From Nocardioides sp. JQ2195 (GTDB lineage: Bacteria > Actinomycetota > Actinomycetes > Propionibacteriales > Nocardioidaceae), in the NCBI RefSeq assembly GCF_012272695.1, contig NZ_CP050902.1:3906001-3970000 (forward strand): DNA of 64,000 bases, in the 5' to 3' direction. Positions 27,395 to 36,410 of this stretch are shown here, piece by piece. The notes beneath the pieces were generated by a model. The model was not told the DNA's origin. It was given only the letters and a program-made list of their open reading frames with translations, and made no database searches. A program made the position numbers and the translations under genes. The stretch's first letter is position 1. Each line of letters begins with the position of its first letter.

Positions 27395-28270
27395 ATGCAT
27401 CCCGGGCGGGTCCTCGCGGCAGCGTTCCTGGCCGCTGCGACGGCCGGATCGCTGGCCGGATGTTCGAACGACGCACCGAACGGGACCCCACTGGGGCGAC
27501 CGACCTCGTCGATCTCGACGACACCCACGGCCGCCCCCGGGGCGCCCGCAGCGCCCGCCCCCGGCACCGTGCCCCCACCGTGGCTCGGCAGGAGAGTCCT
27601 TCCGACCACCACCGCCGGGTTCGGTGAGCAACGGCCCACGCCCCGGGTGCTGCGCCATCGCCGGTTCACGCTGCCCGACTCGGTGCCGATGTTGCCGGGC
27701 ACCGGCTTCAGGGCCGTGGTCACGGATCCCGCGCCGGCTCGGGTGATCGACCGCTCGACGTGGGCTGCGGGGTGCCCCGTGGCAGCGGACGAGCTGTCCT
27801 GGGTCCGCCTGACCTTCCGTGGCTTCGACGGCGCGCGGCACACCGGTGAGCTGTTGGTGAACAGCGCCGTCGACGACGACCTGGTGCAGGTCTTCCACGA
27901 CCTGTGGGACGCCGACTTCCCGCTGGAGCAGATGACCGTCACGACGGTCGCCGAGCGTGATGCCGAGCCGACCGGGGACGGCAACGGGACGGGTGCCTTC
28001 AACTGTCGCGCCACGACCGGCGGGACGTCGTACAGCCAGCACGCCTACGGCCTGGCGATCGACCTGAACCCGTTCCAGAACCCCTACCTGAAGGGGGACC
28101 TGGTGCTTCCCGAGCTCGCTTCGTCCTACCTCGACCGCGGCGACCTGCGCCCCGGGATGATCAGCGCCGACGGTCCCGTCGTGCGGGCGTTCGCCCGGAT
28201 CGGGTGGGGTTGGGGCGGCGGCTGGAACACGTTGAAGGACTACCAGCACTTCAGCGCCAACGGTCGCTGA
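27395..28270 (+). CDS. M15-family peptidase lipoprotein (D-alanyl-D-alanine carboxypeptidase-like)
   Basis: 291 residues. A lipoprotein signal peptide ends SLAGC (lipid Cys23), followed by a low-complexity Pro/Ala/Thr linker to about 60. The C-terminal zinc peptidase domain has SYSQHAYGLAIDLNP (zinc ligands His216 and Asp223) and DYQHF (third ligand His285). VanY/M15C enzymes cut peptidoglycan stem peptides outside the membrane. The next gene carries a homologous domain fused to CapA, with the same QNPYL and RxGWxWGG elements, so the two arose by duplication and likely act together in wall turnover. Confidence 0.88.
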   Translation: MHPGRVLAAAFLAAATAGSLAGCSNDAPNGTPLGRPTSSISTTPTAAPGAPAAPAPGTVPPPWLGRRVLPTTTAGFGEQRPTPRVLRHRRFTLPDSVPMLPGTGFRAVVTDPAPARVIDRSTWAAGCPVAADELSWVRLTFRGFDGARHTGELLVNSAVDDDLVQVFHDLWDADFPLEQMTVTTVAERDAEPTGDGNGTGAFNCRATTGGTSYSQHAYGLAIDLNPFQNPYLKGDLVLPELASSYLDRGDLRPGMISADGPVVRAFARIGWGWGGGWNTLKDYQHFSANGR

Positions 28271-28336
28271 TCGGCAACCTTCTGCCCCTCGCCAGCGTCA
28301 GGTCAGCAGGAGGACACTGGTGATGAGGACGATCCG

Positions 28337-30016
28337 ATGAAGAGCGTGGTGCGATGGGCTGCTGCCGTCGTCGGCCTGGCCGTGCTGAGCACAGCAACCG
28401 GGTGTGACGGCGGGAACCTCGACGCCTCCGAGCAGGACACCCCTTCCGTGGCGCTCACCGACGACACCTCCGGCCTCGTCACGCTCGCCTTCGCGGGCGA
28501 CGTGCACTTCCCCGGCGACCTGGCCCGGCTGCTCGACGACCCCGGCTCCACTCTCGGCGCGATGAGCGAACAGCTCACCCTGGCCGACGTGGCGATGGTC
28601 AACCTCGAGAGTGCGATCGTCACCGGCAATCCGGCGCCGGACCCCAAGGAGCTCGAGCGCGCGGACCGCCGCTACTGGTTCTCCACCTCGCCGGCGGCGC
28701 TCGACCTGCTCGATCGCTCCGGCGTCGACGTGGTGACGGTGGCCAACAACCACGGTGCCGACCGCGGTGCCGCCGGGCTGCGGCAGACCCTGCGTGCGGC
28801 CCGTCGCGCCCCGGTCGCAGTCGTCGGCGTCGGCAAGGACCTGGACCGGGCACTCACACCACACCGCGTCACGGTTCGCGGCACCGGTTTCTCGTTCTTC
28901 GGCGCCGACGCCTCGACCCGCGAGGGGGCGAACCCCGTCTGGGCAGCCGGCACCGGCCCGGGCGTCGCCGACGCCCGCGCCGACCGACCCGCAGCACTTC
29001 TCGAGGCCGTCCGACGAGCCGGTGGGCGCGGGGACGTGGTGGTGGTCTACCTGCACTGGGGCACTGAGTACGCCAGCTGCCCCGACCCCCGACAGCTGGC
29101 CCTGGCCGAGTCGCTGTCACGCGCCGGCGCCGACATCATCGTCGGCACCCACACCCACACCCTCCAGGGCGCCGGCATGCTCGGCTCGACCTACGTGGCC
29201 TTCGGGCTGGGCAACTTCCACTGGTACAACGCCGGACAACCGCTCACCGGTGTCCTGCAGGTGCAGGTCCGCGACGGCAAGGTGGTCGGCGACGACTGGA
29301 CCGCCGCCCGAGTCCCGGACCAGGGCGGGCAACCTGCGCCCCTGGCCGGCGCCCGTGAGGCCAGCGCCGTGGCGTCCTGGCGCGCCCTGCGTTCCTGCAC
29401 GGGTCTGGCCGCGCCGCCCGGGTCGGACGAGGACCTCACGCCCTACACCGCCACGATCGATCGCGTCGACGGCGCCCTGCTGGGCCGGATGCGCGCCGAC
29501 CAGGCGCCCGGCTGCCCGGTCGCGCTGTCCGAGCTGCGCCGCGTTCGGGTGTCCTACGTCGACTTCGACGGGATCTCGCGGCACGGCAACCTGATCATCC
29601 ACCAAGCCCTCGCTCGCGACGTGGTCGGTGTGTTCCGTGAGCTGTACGCCGCTCGGTTCCCGATCGAGCGGATGCGGCCCGTGCCTGCCTTCGGCGGCAG
29701 CGACGCGGCATCGATGGCGGCCAACAACACCTCGGGCTACAACTGCCGACGGGTGGACGGCCAGGCGGCGTGGTCGGACCACGCCTACGGGGCGGCGATC
29801 GACATCAACCCGAAGCAGAACCCCTACCTGAGGCCGGGGTCGGTCCAGCCGGCCGCAGGTCGCGAGTTCGCGGCTCTCGACCGGTCACAGGGTGCGCGGG
29901 TGCCGCCCGGCGTGGTGACCCGCAACGACGTGGTGCACCGCGCGTTCAGCCGGGTCGGCTGGGAGTGGGGCGGCGACTTCAGTGAGCCCGACTTCCAGCA
30001 CTTCCGGGCCCGCTGA
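28337..30016 (+). CDS. CapA-type metallophosphatase fused to an M15 peptidase domain, lipoprotein
   Basis: 559 residues. A signal peptide ends TATGC (putative lipid Cys23). Residues about 47-320 form a CapA/PgsA-like calcineurin-fold domain: AGDVHF (Asp55, His57), NLESAI, NNHGADRG (137-144), LHWGTEY and GTHTHTLQG. Residues about 395-559 are an M15C peptidase with SDHAYGAAIDINP (His482, Asp489) and the final QHF (His555). CapA proteins are tied to poly-gamma-glutamate or to wall-linked amide and phosphoester chemistry. Joining one to a wall peptidase suggests envelope remodelling. GAGGA 8 nt before the ATG supports the start. It follows its M15 paralogue by 66 nt. Confidence 0.9.
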   Translation: MKSVVRWAAAVVGLAVLSTATGCDGGNLDASEQDTPSVALTDDTSGLVTLAFAGDVHFPGDLARLLDDPGSTLGAMSEQLTLADVAMVNLESAIVTGNPAPDPKELERADRRYWFSTSPAALDLLDRSGVDVVTVANNHGADRGAAGLRQTLRAARRAPVAVVGVGKDLDRALTPHRVTVRGTGFSFFGADASTREGANPVWAAGTGPGVADARADRPAALLEAVRRAGGRGDVVVVYLHWGTEYASCPDPRQLALAESLSRAGADIIVGTHTHTLQGAGMLGSTYVAFGLGNFHWYNAGQPLTGVLQVQVRDGKVVGDDWTAARVPDQGGQPAPLAGAREASAVASWRALRSCTGLAAPPGSDEDLTPYTATIDRVDGALLGRMRADQAPGCPVALSELRRVRVSYVDFDGISRHGNLIIHQALARDVVGVFRELYAARFPIERMRPVPAFGGSDAASMAANNTSGYNCRRVDGQAAWSDHAYGAAIDINPKQNPYLRPGSVQPAAGREFAALDRSQGARVPPGVVTRNDVVHRAFSRVGWEWGGDFSEPDFQHFRAR

Positions 30017-30052
30017 CCCGGAGGGTCGGCGCTGCACCCGGGGCAGGTCAGC
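30012..30052. terminator. inverted repeat between convergent genes
   Basis: GCTGACC (30012-30018) and GGTCAGC (30046-30052) are perfect arms that contain both stop codons of the convergent CapA-M15 and penicillin-binding protein genes. A 27-nt GC-rich loop separates them. Possible bidirectional terminator, no T-run. Confidence 0.3.
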
Positions 30053-31913
30053 GCTCGGTCAGGAGGCGCTCGAGCAGCGGGCCGGCGGTGGCAGATCCGG
30101 ACTGACCGGTCTCGACGAACACCGCGACGGCGAGCTCGTCGGTGGAGGCGATCATCCAGGTGTGGGTGGGCAACGGGTCACCCGTGCCGTACTCCGCCGT
30201 GCCGGTCTTGGCCATCACCTCGCCGGGGATCCCGGCCAGGAACGAGCCCGACCCGTCGGTGACCACGCCACGCATCAACGCCCGCAGCTGGCCCGCTTCG
30301 GCGTCGGTCAGGGGCACCTCGGGCTCGACCTGGTCGACGTCGTGACCGACGATCAGCTTCGGCAGCACCGTGTGCCCCGACCTCACCGACGCGGCGACCG
30401 CGGCCATCGCCATCGGCGAGGCCAGCACCTTGCCCTGCCCGATCTGGTCGGCCGCCTTCTCGGTCTCGGTGGCTGCCTCCGGCACCTGCCCGAAGTACGC
30501 CGGGAAGCCCAGGTCGTGGTCGGCACCGAGGCCGAGCGCGGCAGCGGCCTCCGCGAGGTCGTCCTTGCCGAGCCGTTCCCGCTCGGCGATGAAGGCGGTG
30601 TTGCAGGACTGCGCGAACGCGTCGCGGAAGGGGATGTCGCCCACGTGTGAGGCCGGGTAGTCGTCGTAGTTCTTGAACGACTTGCCGTCGACGGACAGCG
30701 TGGCGGTGCACGGGACCGTCGAGTCGGGGGTCAGTCCGTTGCGGAGCAGGGCGAGCGCGGTGACCACCTTGAACGTGGACCCGGGTGCGTACTGCCCATA
30801 GGTGGCGGTGTTGAGTCCCTTCGATCCCGGCCCGCTGGCCGCCGCAAGGATCTTGCCCGTCTGCGGGTCGAGCGCCACGATCGCGCTGGCCGGCGTGGTC
30901 TGCGAGAGGATCTGCTCCGCCTTCAGCTGCAGGTCGGTGTCGAGGGTGAGGTGGAGGTCTTCGGCGTTGACCGGCTCGGTGGAGAAGAGCTCCCGCTCGG
31001 TCCCCTTGCCCTTCACCGCTTCGACCTGGACGCCGGACGTGCCGGCCAGCTGTTCGTCGTAGCGCGACTGGAGCCCGGAGAGGCCGGTCAGGTCACCGGC
31101 CCGCAGCCGTCCCTCGGACTTCTCGATCAGCTCCGCCGTGGCTTCGCCGACCGAGCCGAGGATCGGCGCGGCGAACTCCTTGGTCGGGGCCAGGGGCAGG
31201 GTGGCAGGGATGGCCACGGCGCCCTTGTTCTCGCCGTACGTCGGGGGCAGGTTCGCCGCGTCCTGCCGGCGCAGCACCAAGGCCTGGACGAAGGCCTTCT
31301 CGCCCGTTGCCCTGACCCGCTCCACGAAGGAGGCGACGTCGATGTCGAGCACCTTCGCGATGGCTCGGGCGCTGACCAGCTCCTGCTCCTTGGTCAACGT
31401 CGACTTGTCGAGGCCCAGCTTCACGACATCGCGGCGGACCACGATCGGGGTGTCGTGCGGTCCGACGATGGCACCGCGCTCGGGGTACAAGGTGTCGACC
31501 TCGATCACCTCACCGTCCTCGAGCGACGGCTCGACGACGGACGGGTCCCAGACCACCTGCCAGTCCTCGCCGTCCTTGGCCAGCTGCGCCCTCGAGCGGT
31601 AGGTCCACTCGTTGCCGGAGATGTCCCAGGTCCACGTCAGCGAGACGCTCCCCGCGTCTCCGTCGAGCTCGGGGTCGGCGGCGCTGACCTCCACCGGTGC
31701 GTCACCGAGCCCGTCGATCACCGCGGCATAGGCGTCGGTGGGGTCGGTGTCGCGGAACGGCACGTCGTCCAGCTTCTTCGCGGTGAGCCCCGCGGCCAGC
31801 GCATCCGCCGTCGTCCGGGCGTCCTCGTCCTCACCGCCCAGGGAGCAGGCGGCCGGCACGAGCAACAACAGCGAGCTTCCGAGAGCAGCGAGGGTGCGCA
31901 TGGTCCTGATCAT
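30048..31913 (-). CDS. class B penicillin-binding protein with MecA_N (NTF2-like) domain
   Basis: 621 residues from the ATG at 31913. A lipoprotein-like signal sequence ends VPAAC (Cys23, with an imperfect lipobox). A MecA_N-type NTF2-like domain lies at about 28-145, a PBP dimerisation domain at about 146-310 (YPERGAIVG), and the transpeptidase from about 340. The active site is STFK (Ser379, Lys382), SCN (436-438) and KTG (569-571). It cross-links peptidoglycan stem peptides and is the beta-lactam target. Start choice: ATG 31913 has AGGA five bases upstream. ATG 31928 and 31901 are in-frame alternatives created by a 15-bp duplication. Confidence 0.92.
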   Translation of the reverse strand: MIRTMRTLAALGSSLLLLVPAACSLGGEDEDARTTADALAAGLTAKKLDDVPFRDTDPTDAYAAVIDGLGDAPVEVSAADPELDGDAGSVSLTWTWDISGNEWTYRSRAQLAKDGEDWQVVWDPSVVEPSLEDGEVIEVDTLYPERGAIVGPHDTPIVVRRDVVKLGLDKSTLTKEQELVSARAIAKVLDIDVASFVERVRATGEKAFVQALVLRRQDAANLPPTYGENKGAVAIPATLPLAPTKEFAAPILGSVGEATAELIEKSEGRLRAGDLTGLSGLQSRYDEQLAGTSGVQVEAVKGKGTERELFSTEPVNAEDLHLTLDTDLQLKAEQILSQTTPASAIVALDPQTGKILAAASGPGSKGLNTATYGQYAPGSTFKVVTALALLRNGLTPDSTVPCTATLSVDGKSFKNYDDYPASHVGDIPFRDAFAQSCNTAFIAERERLGKDDLAEAAAALGLGADHDLGFPAYFGQVPEAATETEKAADQIGQGKVLASPMAMAAVAASVRSGHTVLPKLIVGHDVDQVEPEVPLTDAEAGQLRALMRGVVTDGSGSFLAGIPGEVMAKTGTAEYGTGDPLPTHTWMIASTDELAVAVFVETGQSGSATAGPLLERLLTER

Positions 31914-31933
31914 GACAGTCCTGATCATGACAG
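31904..31933. repeat. perfect 15-bp tandem duplication at the PBP start codon
   Basis: TCCTGATCATGACAG occurs twice without gap (31904-31918 and 31919-31933). On the minus strand each copy supplies an ATG in the PBP frame. The distal copy also provides the AGGA that serves the ATG of the proximal copy. Confidence 0.9.
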
Positions 31934-31973
31934 CAACCGGAAATGAGTTGTGCGGCTCGGCATGATGGCTGGC

Positions 31974-32542
<569 letters not shown>

Positions 32543-32546
<4 letters not shown>

Positions 32547-33199
32547 ACGTCGAGCTGGTGGGTCTGCTTGTGCAGGCGCTCCATCTGCGCGTCGAGGCTG
32601 GCCGCGGTCTCCGCGGCACTCTTCAGCTCGTCGAGCAGCTGCACGGGCACGGCTGTCTGGTACTTGTAGTAGATCTTGTGCTCGAGGCTGGCCCAGAAGT
32701 CCATCGCCACGGTGCGCAGCTGCAGCTCGACGACCACGTCGACCACCCGGTCCGAGAGGTGCACCGGGATGGTGACCAGGGCATGCAGGCTCCGGTAGCC
32801 GTTCGGCTTCGGGTGCGCGATGTAGTCCTCGACCTCCAGGAGGGTGATGTCCGACTGGGAGCTGAGCATCGAGAAGACCCGATAGACGTCGGAGGTGAAG
32901 CTGCAGGAGACCCGGACCCCGGCGATGTCGGTGACGTTCTCCCGGATCGACTCCAGGGACGGGTCGAAGCCCCGCTTCTGGACCTTGGCGTAGATGCTCT
33001 CCGGCGACTTGACCCGCGACGACACGTGCTCGATCGGGTTGTAGTCGTGGAGGTGGGTGAACTCCTCCTGGAGGATCTCGATCTTGGTGGTGATCTCGTC
33101 GATGCCGAACTTGTACTCCATCAGCATCCGGGTGAGCTGGGCGTGCAACCGCTGGATGTCCTGCAGCTCGGAGAGGCTGCCGAGGGATTCGAGGCTCAC
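32543..33199 (-). CDS. small alarmone synthetase, RelQ/YjbM-like GTP pyrophosphokinase
   Basis: 218 residues, the size of a stand-alone synthetase. HVSSRVKSPESIYAKVQKRG, DIAGVRVSCSF (metal Asp), KPNGYRSLHALV and VVELQLRTVAMDFWASLEHKIYYKY are all near consensus for RelQ-type (p)ppGpp synthetases. There is no hydrolase domain. It makes (p)ppGpp from ATP and GTP/GDP under stress. GTG 33199 is chosen because TATCAT lies 7 nt upstream. Unlike the RelA/SpoT-domain gene at 22361, its catalytic residues are canonical. Confidence 0.93.
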
Positions 33200-33206
33200 A
33201 CTGCCG

Positions 33207-33212
33207 ATGATA
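33207..33212 (-). promoter_or_regulatory. -10 box TATCAT of the alarmone synthetase gene
   Basis: TATCAT on the minus strand ends 7 nt before the GTG at 33199, giving a leaderless transcript. It decides this start over the ATG at 33226, which lies upstream of the box. Confidence 0.55.
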
Positions 33213-33252
33213 GGGAACCGTCCCACATCCGTGGGCTGGTTGACTGGTCCCC

Positions 33253-33669
33253 ATGAAGTTCACCGAACGCGAGATGACGGCAGCCGTCGACGCCGTCGGG
33301 CAGCTGCTGTTCCGGGCGTCACGACCGCTGAAGCGCAACCACGACGAGGCCTGGCGCGACCTGCCGAAGATCGACAAGTACCACCACCGCGCGGCCGCCG
33401 GCGAGATGATCCTGACCGCGCTGATCGCGCTGCCGGAGCGACCCACGGTCGGGGCCACGCCGCAGTTCACTGCCGAGGAGTACGCCGAGGCGTCGGTCGA
33501 GGGCACCCGGAAGCTGATGGACCACCGGCAGCCGGGGGCGTGGGACGGCCTGTCGCGACGCAAGCAGCAGGCGCTGACCAAGGGCACCGCGTCGATGGTC
33601 GAGGCCGGGGTGAAGGCGATGCCGATCCGTCAGGACCCGGACGCCTTCATCGTCCCCGACCACCTCTGA
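33253..33669 (+). CDS. conserved hypothetical protein
   Basis: 138 residues, not recognised. No signal peptide or membrane helix. The sequence is mixed alpha-helical with basic clusters (SRPLKRNHDEAWRDLPKIDKYHHRAAAGEMIL; RRKQQALTKG). It is divergent from the alarmone synthetase gene, and its stop codon lies just before a 14-bp tandem repeat. No pathway context. Confidence 0.65.
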   Translation: MKFTEREMTAAVDAVGQLLFRASRPLKRNHDEAWRDLPKIDKYHHRAAAGEMILTALIALPERPTVGATPQFTAEEYAEASVEGTRKLMDHRQPGAWDGLSRRKQQALTKGTASMVEAGVKAMPIRQDPDAFIVPDHL

Positions 33670-33677
33670 GGCGCCTG

Positions 33678-33733
33678 ATTCCTCAGGCCGAATTCCTCAG
33701 GCCGAATTCCTCAGGCCGGATTCCTCAGGCCGT
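33678..33733. repeat. four tandem copies of a 14-bp unit
   Basis: ATTCCTCAGGCCG plus one variable base is repeated four times (33678-33691, 33692-33705, 33706-33719, 33720-33733). The first two units are identical and the last two differ only at the final base. The last copy runs into the end of the alcohol dehydrogenase gene, and its TGA stop lies inside the unit. The arrangement fits slippage duplication of the gene's 3-prime end. CTGAGG at 33666-33671 could pair with CCTCAG of the first unit to act as a weak terminator. Confidence 0.9.
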
Positions 33734-34771
33734 GATCGTGGAGGTGTCGATCACGAACCGGTAGCGCACGTCGCCCGCCACCACGCGCTCGTAGGCCGCA
33801 CCGACCTCGCTGGCACCGATCGTCTCGATCGAGGCACCGATGCCCTTCTCCGCGCAGAAGTCGAGCATCTCCTGGGTGTCCTGGATGCCACCGATGTTGG
33901 AGCCGGCGACCACGCGCGAACCCTGGATGACGGAGCTCGGACGGATCGAGAAGGGTGACGGCGGCATCCCGACGTTGGCCAGCGTGCCCATCGGCTTGAG
34001 CAGTGCGACGTAGTGGTTGAGGTCGAGGTCGGCCGAGACCGTGTTGAGGACGACGTCGAAGGTGCCGCGCAGCTTCTTCAGCTTCAGCGGGTCGGCTGTC
34101 GCGACGTGCACGGTCGCACCGAGCGCCAGGCTGTCGTCGGCCTTCGCGTCGGTGCGGGAGAGCACGGTCACCTCGGCGCCGAGTGCCACCGCGAACTTCA
34201 CACCCATGTGGCCGAGCCCGCCCAGGCCCACCACGGCGACCTTGCTGCCGGGGCCGACGCCCCAGCGCTTCAGGGGCGCCCACGTGGTGATGCCGGCGCA
34301 CAGCAGCGGGGCGGCCTCGTCGAGACCGATGCCCTCGGGGATCGAGCAGACGAAGCGCTCGGCGACGGCGACCTGTTGGGCATAGCCGCCCTTGGTCTCC
34401 TCACCGTCGTAGCCGCGACCGTTGTAGGTCATCACGGCACCCTTGGTGCAGAACTGCTCCTCACCGTCCTTGCAGTACTCGCACTCGCCGCACGAGTCGA
34501 CCATGCAGCCGACGCCCACCCGGGCGCCCACCTTGTGCTTGGTGACACCGTCTCCGACGGCTGCGACGACACCGGCGATCTCGTGGCCGGGGACCATCGG
34601 GAAGATCGCCTTCCCCCACTCCTCCCGCACCTGGTGGATGTCGGAGTGGCAGATGCCGGCGAACTGGATGTCGATGAGGATGTCGTCGTCGCGCAGGTCG
34701 CGGACCGGGACTTCGGTGATCTCGAACGGGGCGCCGGCGGAGGCGGCTTGCAGTGCAGTCGTGGTGGGCAT
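33725..34771 (-). CDS. zinc-dependent NAD(P) alcohol dehydrogenase (AdhA/cinnamyl-alcohol dehydrogenase type)
   Basis: 348 residues of the medium-chain dehydrogenase family. The catalytic zinc site uses CHSD (after FAGI) and GHEIAG; the structural zinc uses CGECEYCKDGEEQFC; the coenzyme motif is GLGGLGHMG. The CHSDIH and YNGRGYDGE elements match the YahK/AdhC group, which reduces a broad range of aldehydes with NADPH. It converges on the hypothetical gene at 33253 across a 14-bp repeat array. Confidence 0.95.
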   Translation of the reverse strand: MPTTTALQAASAGAPFEITEVPVRDLRDDDILIDIQFAGICHSDIHQVREEWGKAIFPMVPGHEIAGVVAAVGDGVTKHKVGARVGVGCMVDSCGECEYCKDGEEQFCTKGAVMTYNGRGYDGEETKGGYAQQVAVAERFVCSIPEGIGLDEAAPLLCAGITTWAPLKRWGVGPGSKVAVVGLGGLGHMGVKFAVALGAEVTVLSRTDAKADDSLALGATVHVATADPLKLKKLRGTFDVVLNTVSADLDLNHYVALLKPMGTLANVGMPPSPFSIRPSSVIQGSRVVAGSNIGGIQDTQEMLDFCAEKGIGASIETIGASEVGAAYERVVAGDVRYRFVIDTSTITA

Positions 34772-34803
34772 GCCGCCACGATAACGCCGCCGGAAAGGTG
34801 GGC

Positions 34804-34923
34804 TCAGCCGTGGTGGAGGACCACCATCGCGATGGCTCCCAGGTTGGCGGCCGCGCCGGCCAGGATCAGGCGCTCGCGCTGGAGCACGGCGAGGACATGG
34901 CTCTCCCGAATCTTCTGAGTCAT
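34804..34923 (-). CDS. possible 39-residue membrane microprotein
   Basis: A short frame between the MFS gene and the alcohol dehydrogenase gene, on the same strand as both. The first half is charged (MTQKIRESHVLAVLQRERL) and the second is a single hydrophobic helix ending VVLHHG. ATG 34923 is used; ATGs at 34929 and 34953 are in frame. No ribosome-binding site is evident. The charged-then-helix layout fits a small inner-membrane protein, but the frame may be fortuitous. The remaining about 80 nt up to 35002 show nothing. Confidence 0.3.
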   Translation of the reverse strand: MTQKIRESHVLAVLQRERLILAGAAANLGAIAMVVLHHG

Positions 34924-35002
34924 GCCCATGGGACGGGTGAACCCGCCGGCCATGACGCAGTTCGCCGGAGCAGGGCGGTGGTCAGCGTCCGGCGACCCTC
35001 GA

Positions 35003-36316
35003 TCAGGCCAGGGGTCCGTCGGCCTGCAGGGGCGCAGCGACCGGTGGCGGCACCGGCTCGGTGATGCCGTTGACCTCGGGCGAGATCTGCTTCTCCAGGC
35101 GCAGGGCGACCACGGCCAGGCCCGCGCACCCTGCCACCAGCACCCCGATGAAGACACTGCCGAGGTGGTGGCGCAGCAGGAACCCGGCCAGCAGCGGCGC
35201 CAGGATGGCACCGAGCTGGAACGACGCGGAGGACAGCGCGTTGTAGCGGCCGCGCAGGTGCGCCGGCGCCAGGTCGTTGGTGATCGCCGGCAGGGTCGGC
35301 TGCAGCAACGTCTCGCCACTGGCGAAGAGGGCGTGGAACACCAGCACCATGGTGGCCGCGGTGAGGGTGCCGGCGAACGCTCCGGTGGCGCCGAGCAGCA
35401 GCCACGAGGCCGCCCAGATGGCCGCCATCACCATCACCACACGGGTGCGTCGGTGGCCGGCGATCTTGCGGAGCACCAGGAACTGGAAGGCCACGATCAC
35501 CACGGTGTTCACCGCGAACGCCCAGCCGATGACCCGCGTCGAGACCTCGCTGACCTGACGCGCGAAGGCCGGGAAGCCGGCCTCCATCTGGCCGTAGCCG
35601 ATGAACGCGAAGACCAGCCCGATCAGGAACAGGTGGAGCACTCCCGGACGGCGCAGCAGGCTGAGGTAGCTGACCCTGACGCCGACCTCGGCCTCGGGGA
35701 TCTCGCTGCGCCCGTGCACGTGGCGCAACGGCCCGAGCATGAGGGCGATCGGGATCAGCATGCACGCCGCATCGACCAGGAAGATCGTGGTGAACGTCTC
35801 CGGCCGGTTGACGTCGATGAAGACACCACCGACCACACCGCCCAACCCGATGCCCAGGTTGACCAGGGCGAAGTTGATGCCGAAGTACTGCACCCGGACC
35901 GGGCCGTCGACGATGGACGAGATCAACACGTTGAACGCCGACCAGCCGCCGGCGTTGCAGATGCCGACGAAGACCATCGCCAGGACGACCTGCGGGACGT
36001 CGTCGGCGAAGGCCAGGATCGCCATGCCGATGCTCTGCGCGGCACTGCCGATGATCACCATGACGCGGGCACCGAGCCGGTCGGTGAGGTCGCCGGCGAC
36101 CGGGGTCAGCAGCAGCGCCACCGCGAAGGCCAGCGCCATCATCGCCCCAGCGACGTCGAGCGAGAGCCCCCGCACCTCGTGCAGGTAGATCACCGTGAAG
36201 GGCAGGGTCAGGCCGCGACCGAGCACCTGGAAGACGGTGGAGCTCAGCAGCCACCGGCCCGAGGTGGGCAACGCGGCCCAGAACGACCGGATCGTCAGGG
36301 AGTCCGGGGAAGTCAC
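35003..36316 (-). CDS. MFS transporter
   Basis: 437 residues with about 12 membrane helices. Motif A is AGDLTDRLGARVMV, between helices 2 and 3; the second-half counterpart is weaker (RKIAGHRRTRVVMV). The LRGRYNALSSASFQLGAILAPLLAGFLL stretch is typical of drug/metabolite exporters of the MdtH/YfcJ type. Substrate is unknown. GTG 36316 is preferred because CAGAAT lies exactly 6 nt upstream; the in-frame ATG at 36373 would add 19 polar residues. Confidence 0.85.
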   Translation of the reverse strand: MTSPDSLTIRSFWAALPTSGRWLLSSTVFQVLGRGLTLPFTVIYLHEVRGLSLDVAGAMMALAFAVALLLTPVAGDLTDRLGARVMVIIGSAAQSIGMAILAFADDVPQVVLAMVFVGICNAGGWSAFNVLISSIVDGPVRVQYFGINFALVNLGIGLGGVVGGVFIDVNRPETFTTIFLVDAACMLIPIALMLGPLRHVHGRSEIPEAEVGVRVSYLSLLRRPGVLHLFLIGLVFAFIGYGQMEAGFPAFARQVSEVSTRVIGWAFAVNTVVIVAFQFLVLRKIAGHRRTRVVMVMAAIWAASWLLLGATGAFAGTLTAATMVLVFHALFASGETLLQPTLPAITNDLAPAHLRGRYNALSSASFQLGAILAPLLAGFLLRHHLGSVFIGVLVAGCAGLAVVALRLEKQISPEVNGITEPVPPPVAAPLQADGPLA

Positions 36317-36410
36317 TGCCCCATTCTGCCGGTCGACGCTGACACGGGGCGAGCCATTTTCGGAGCCCGACACCTGTGCCGTCGTACGCCCTCGCTCGCG
36401 GGCGGGCCAC

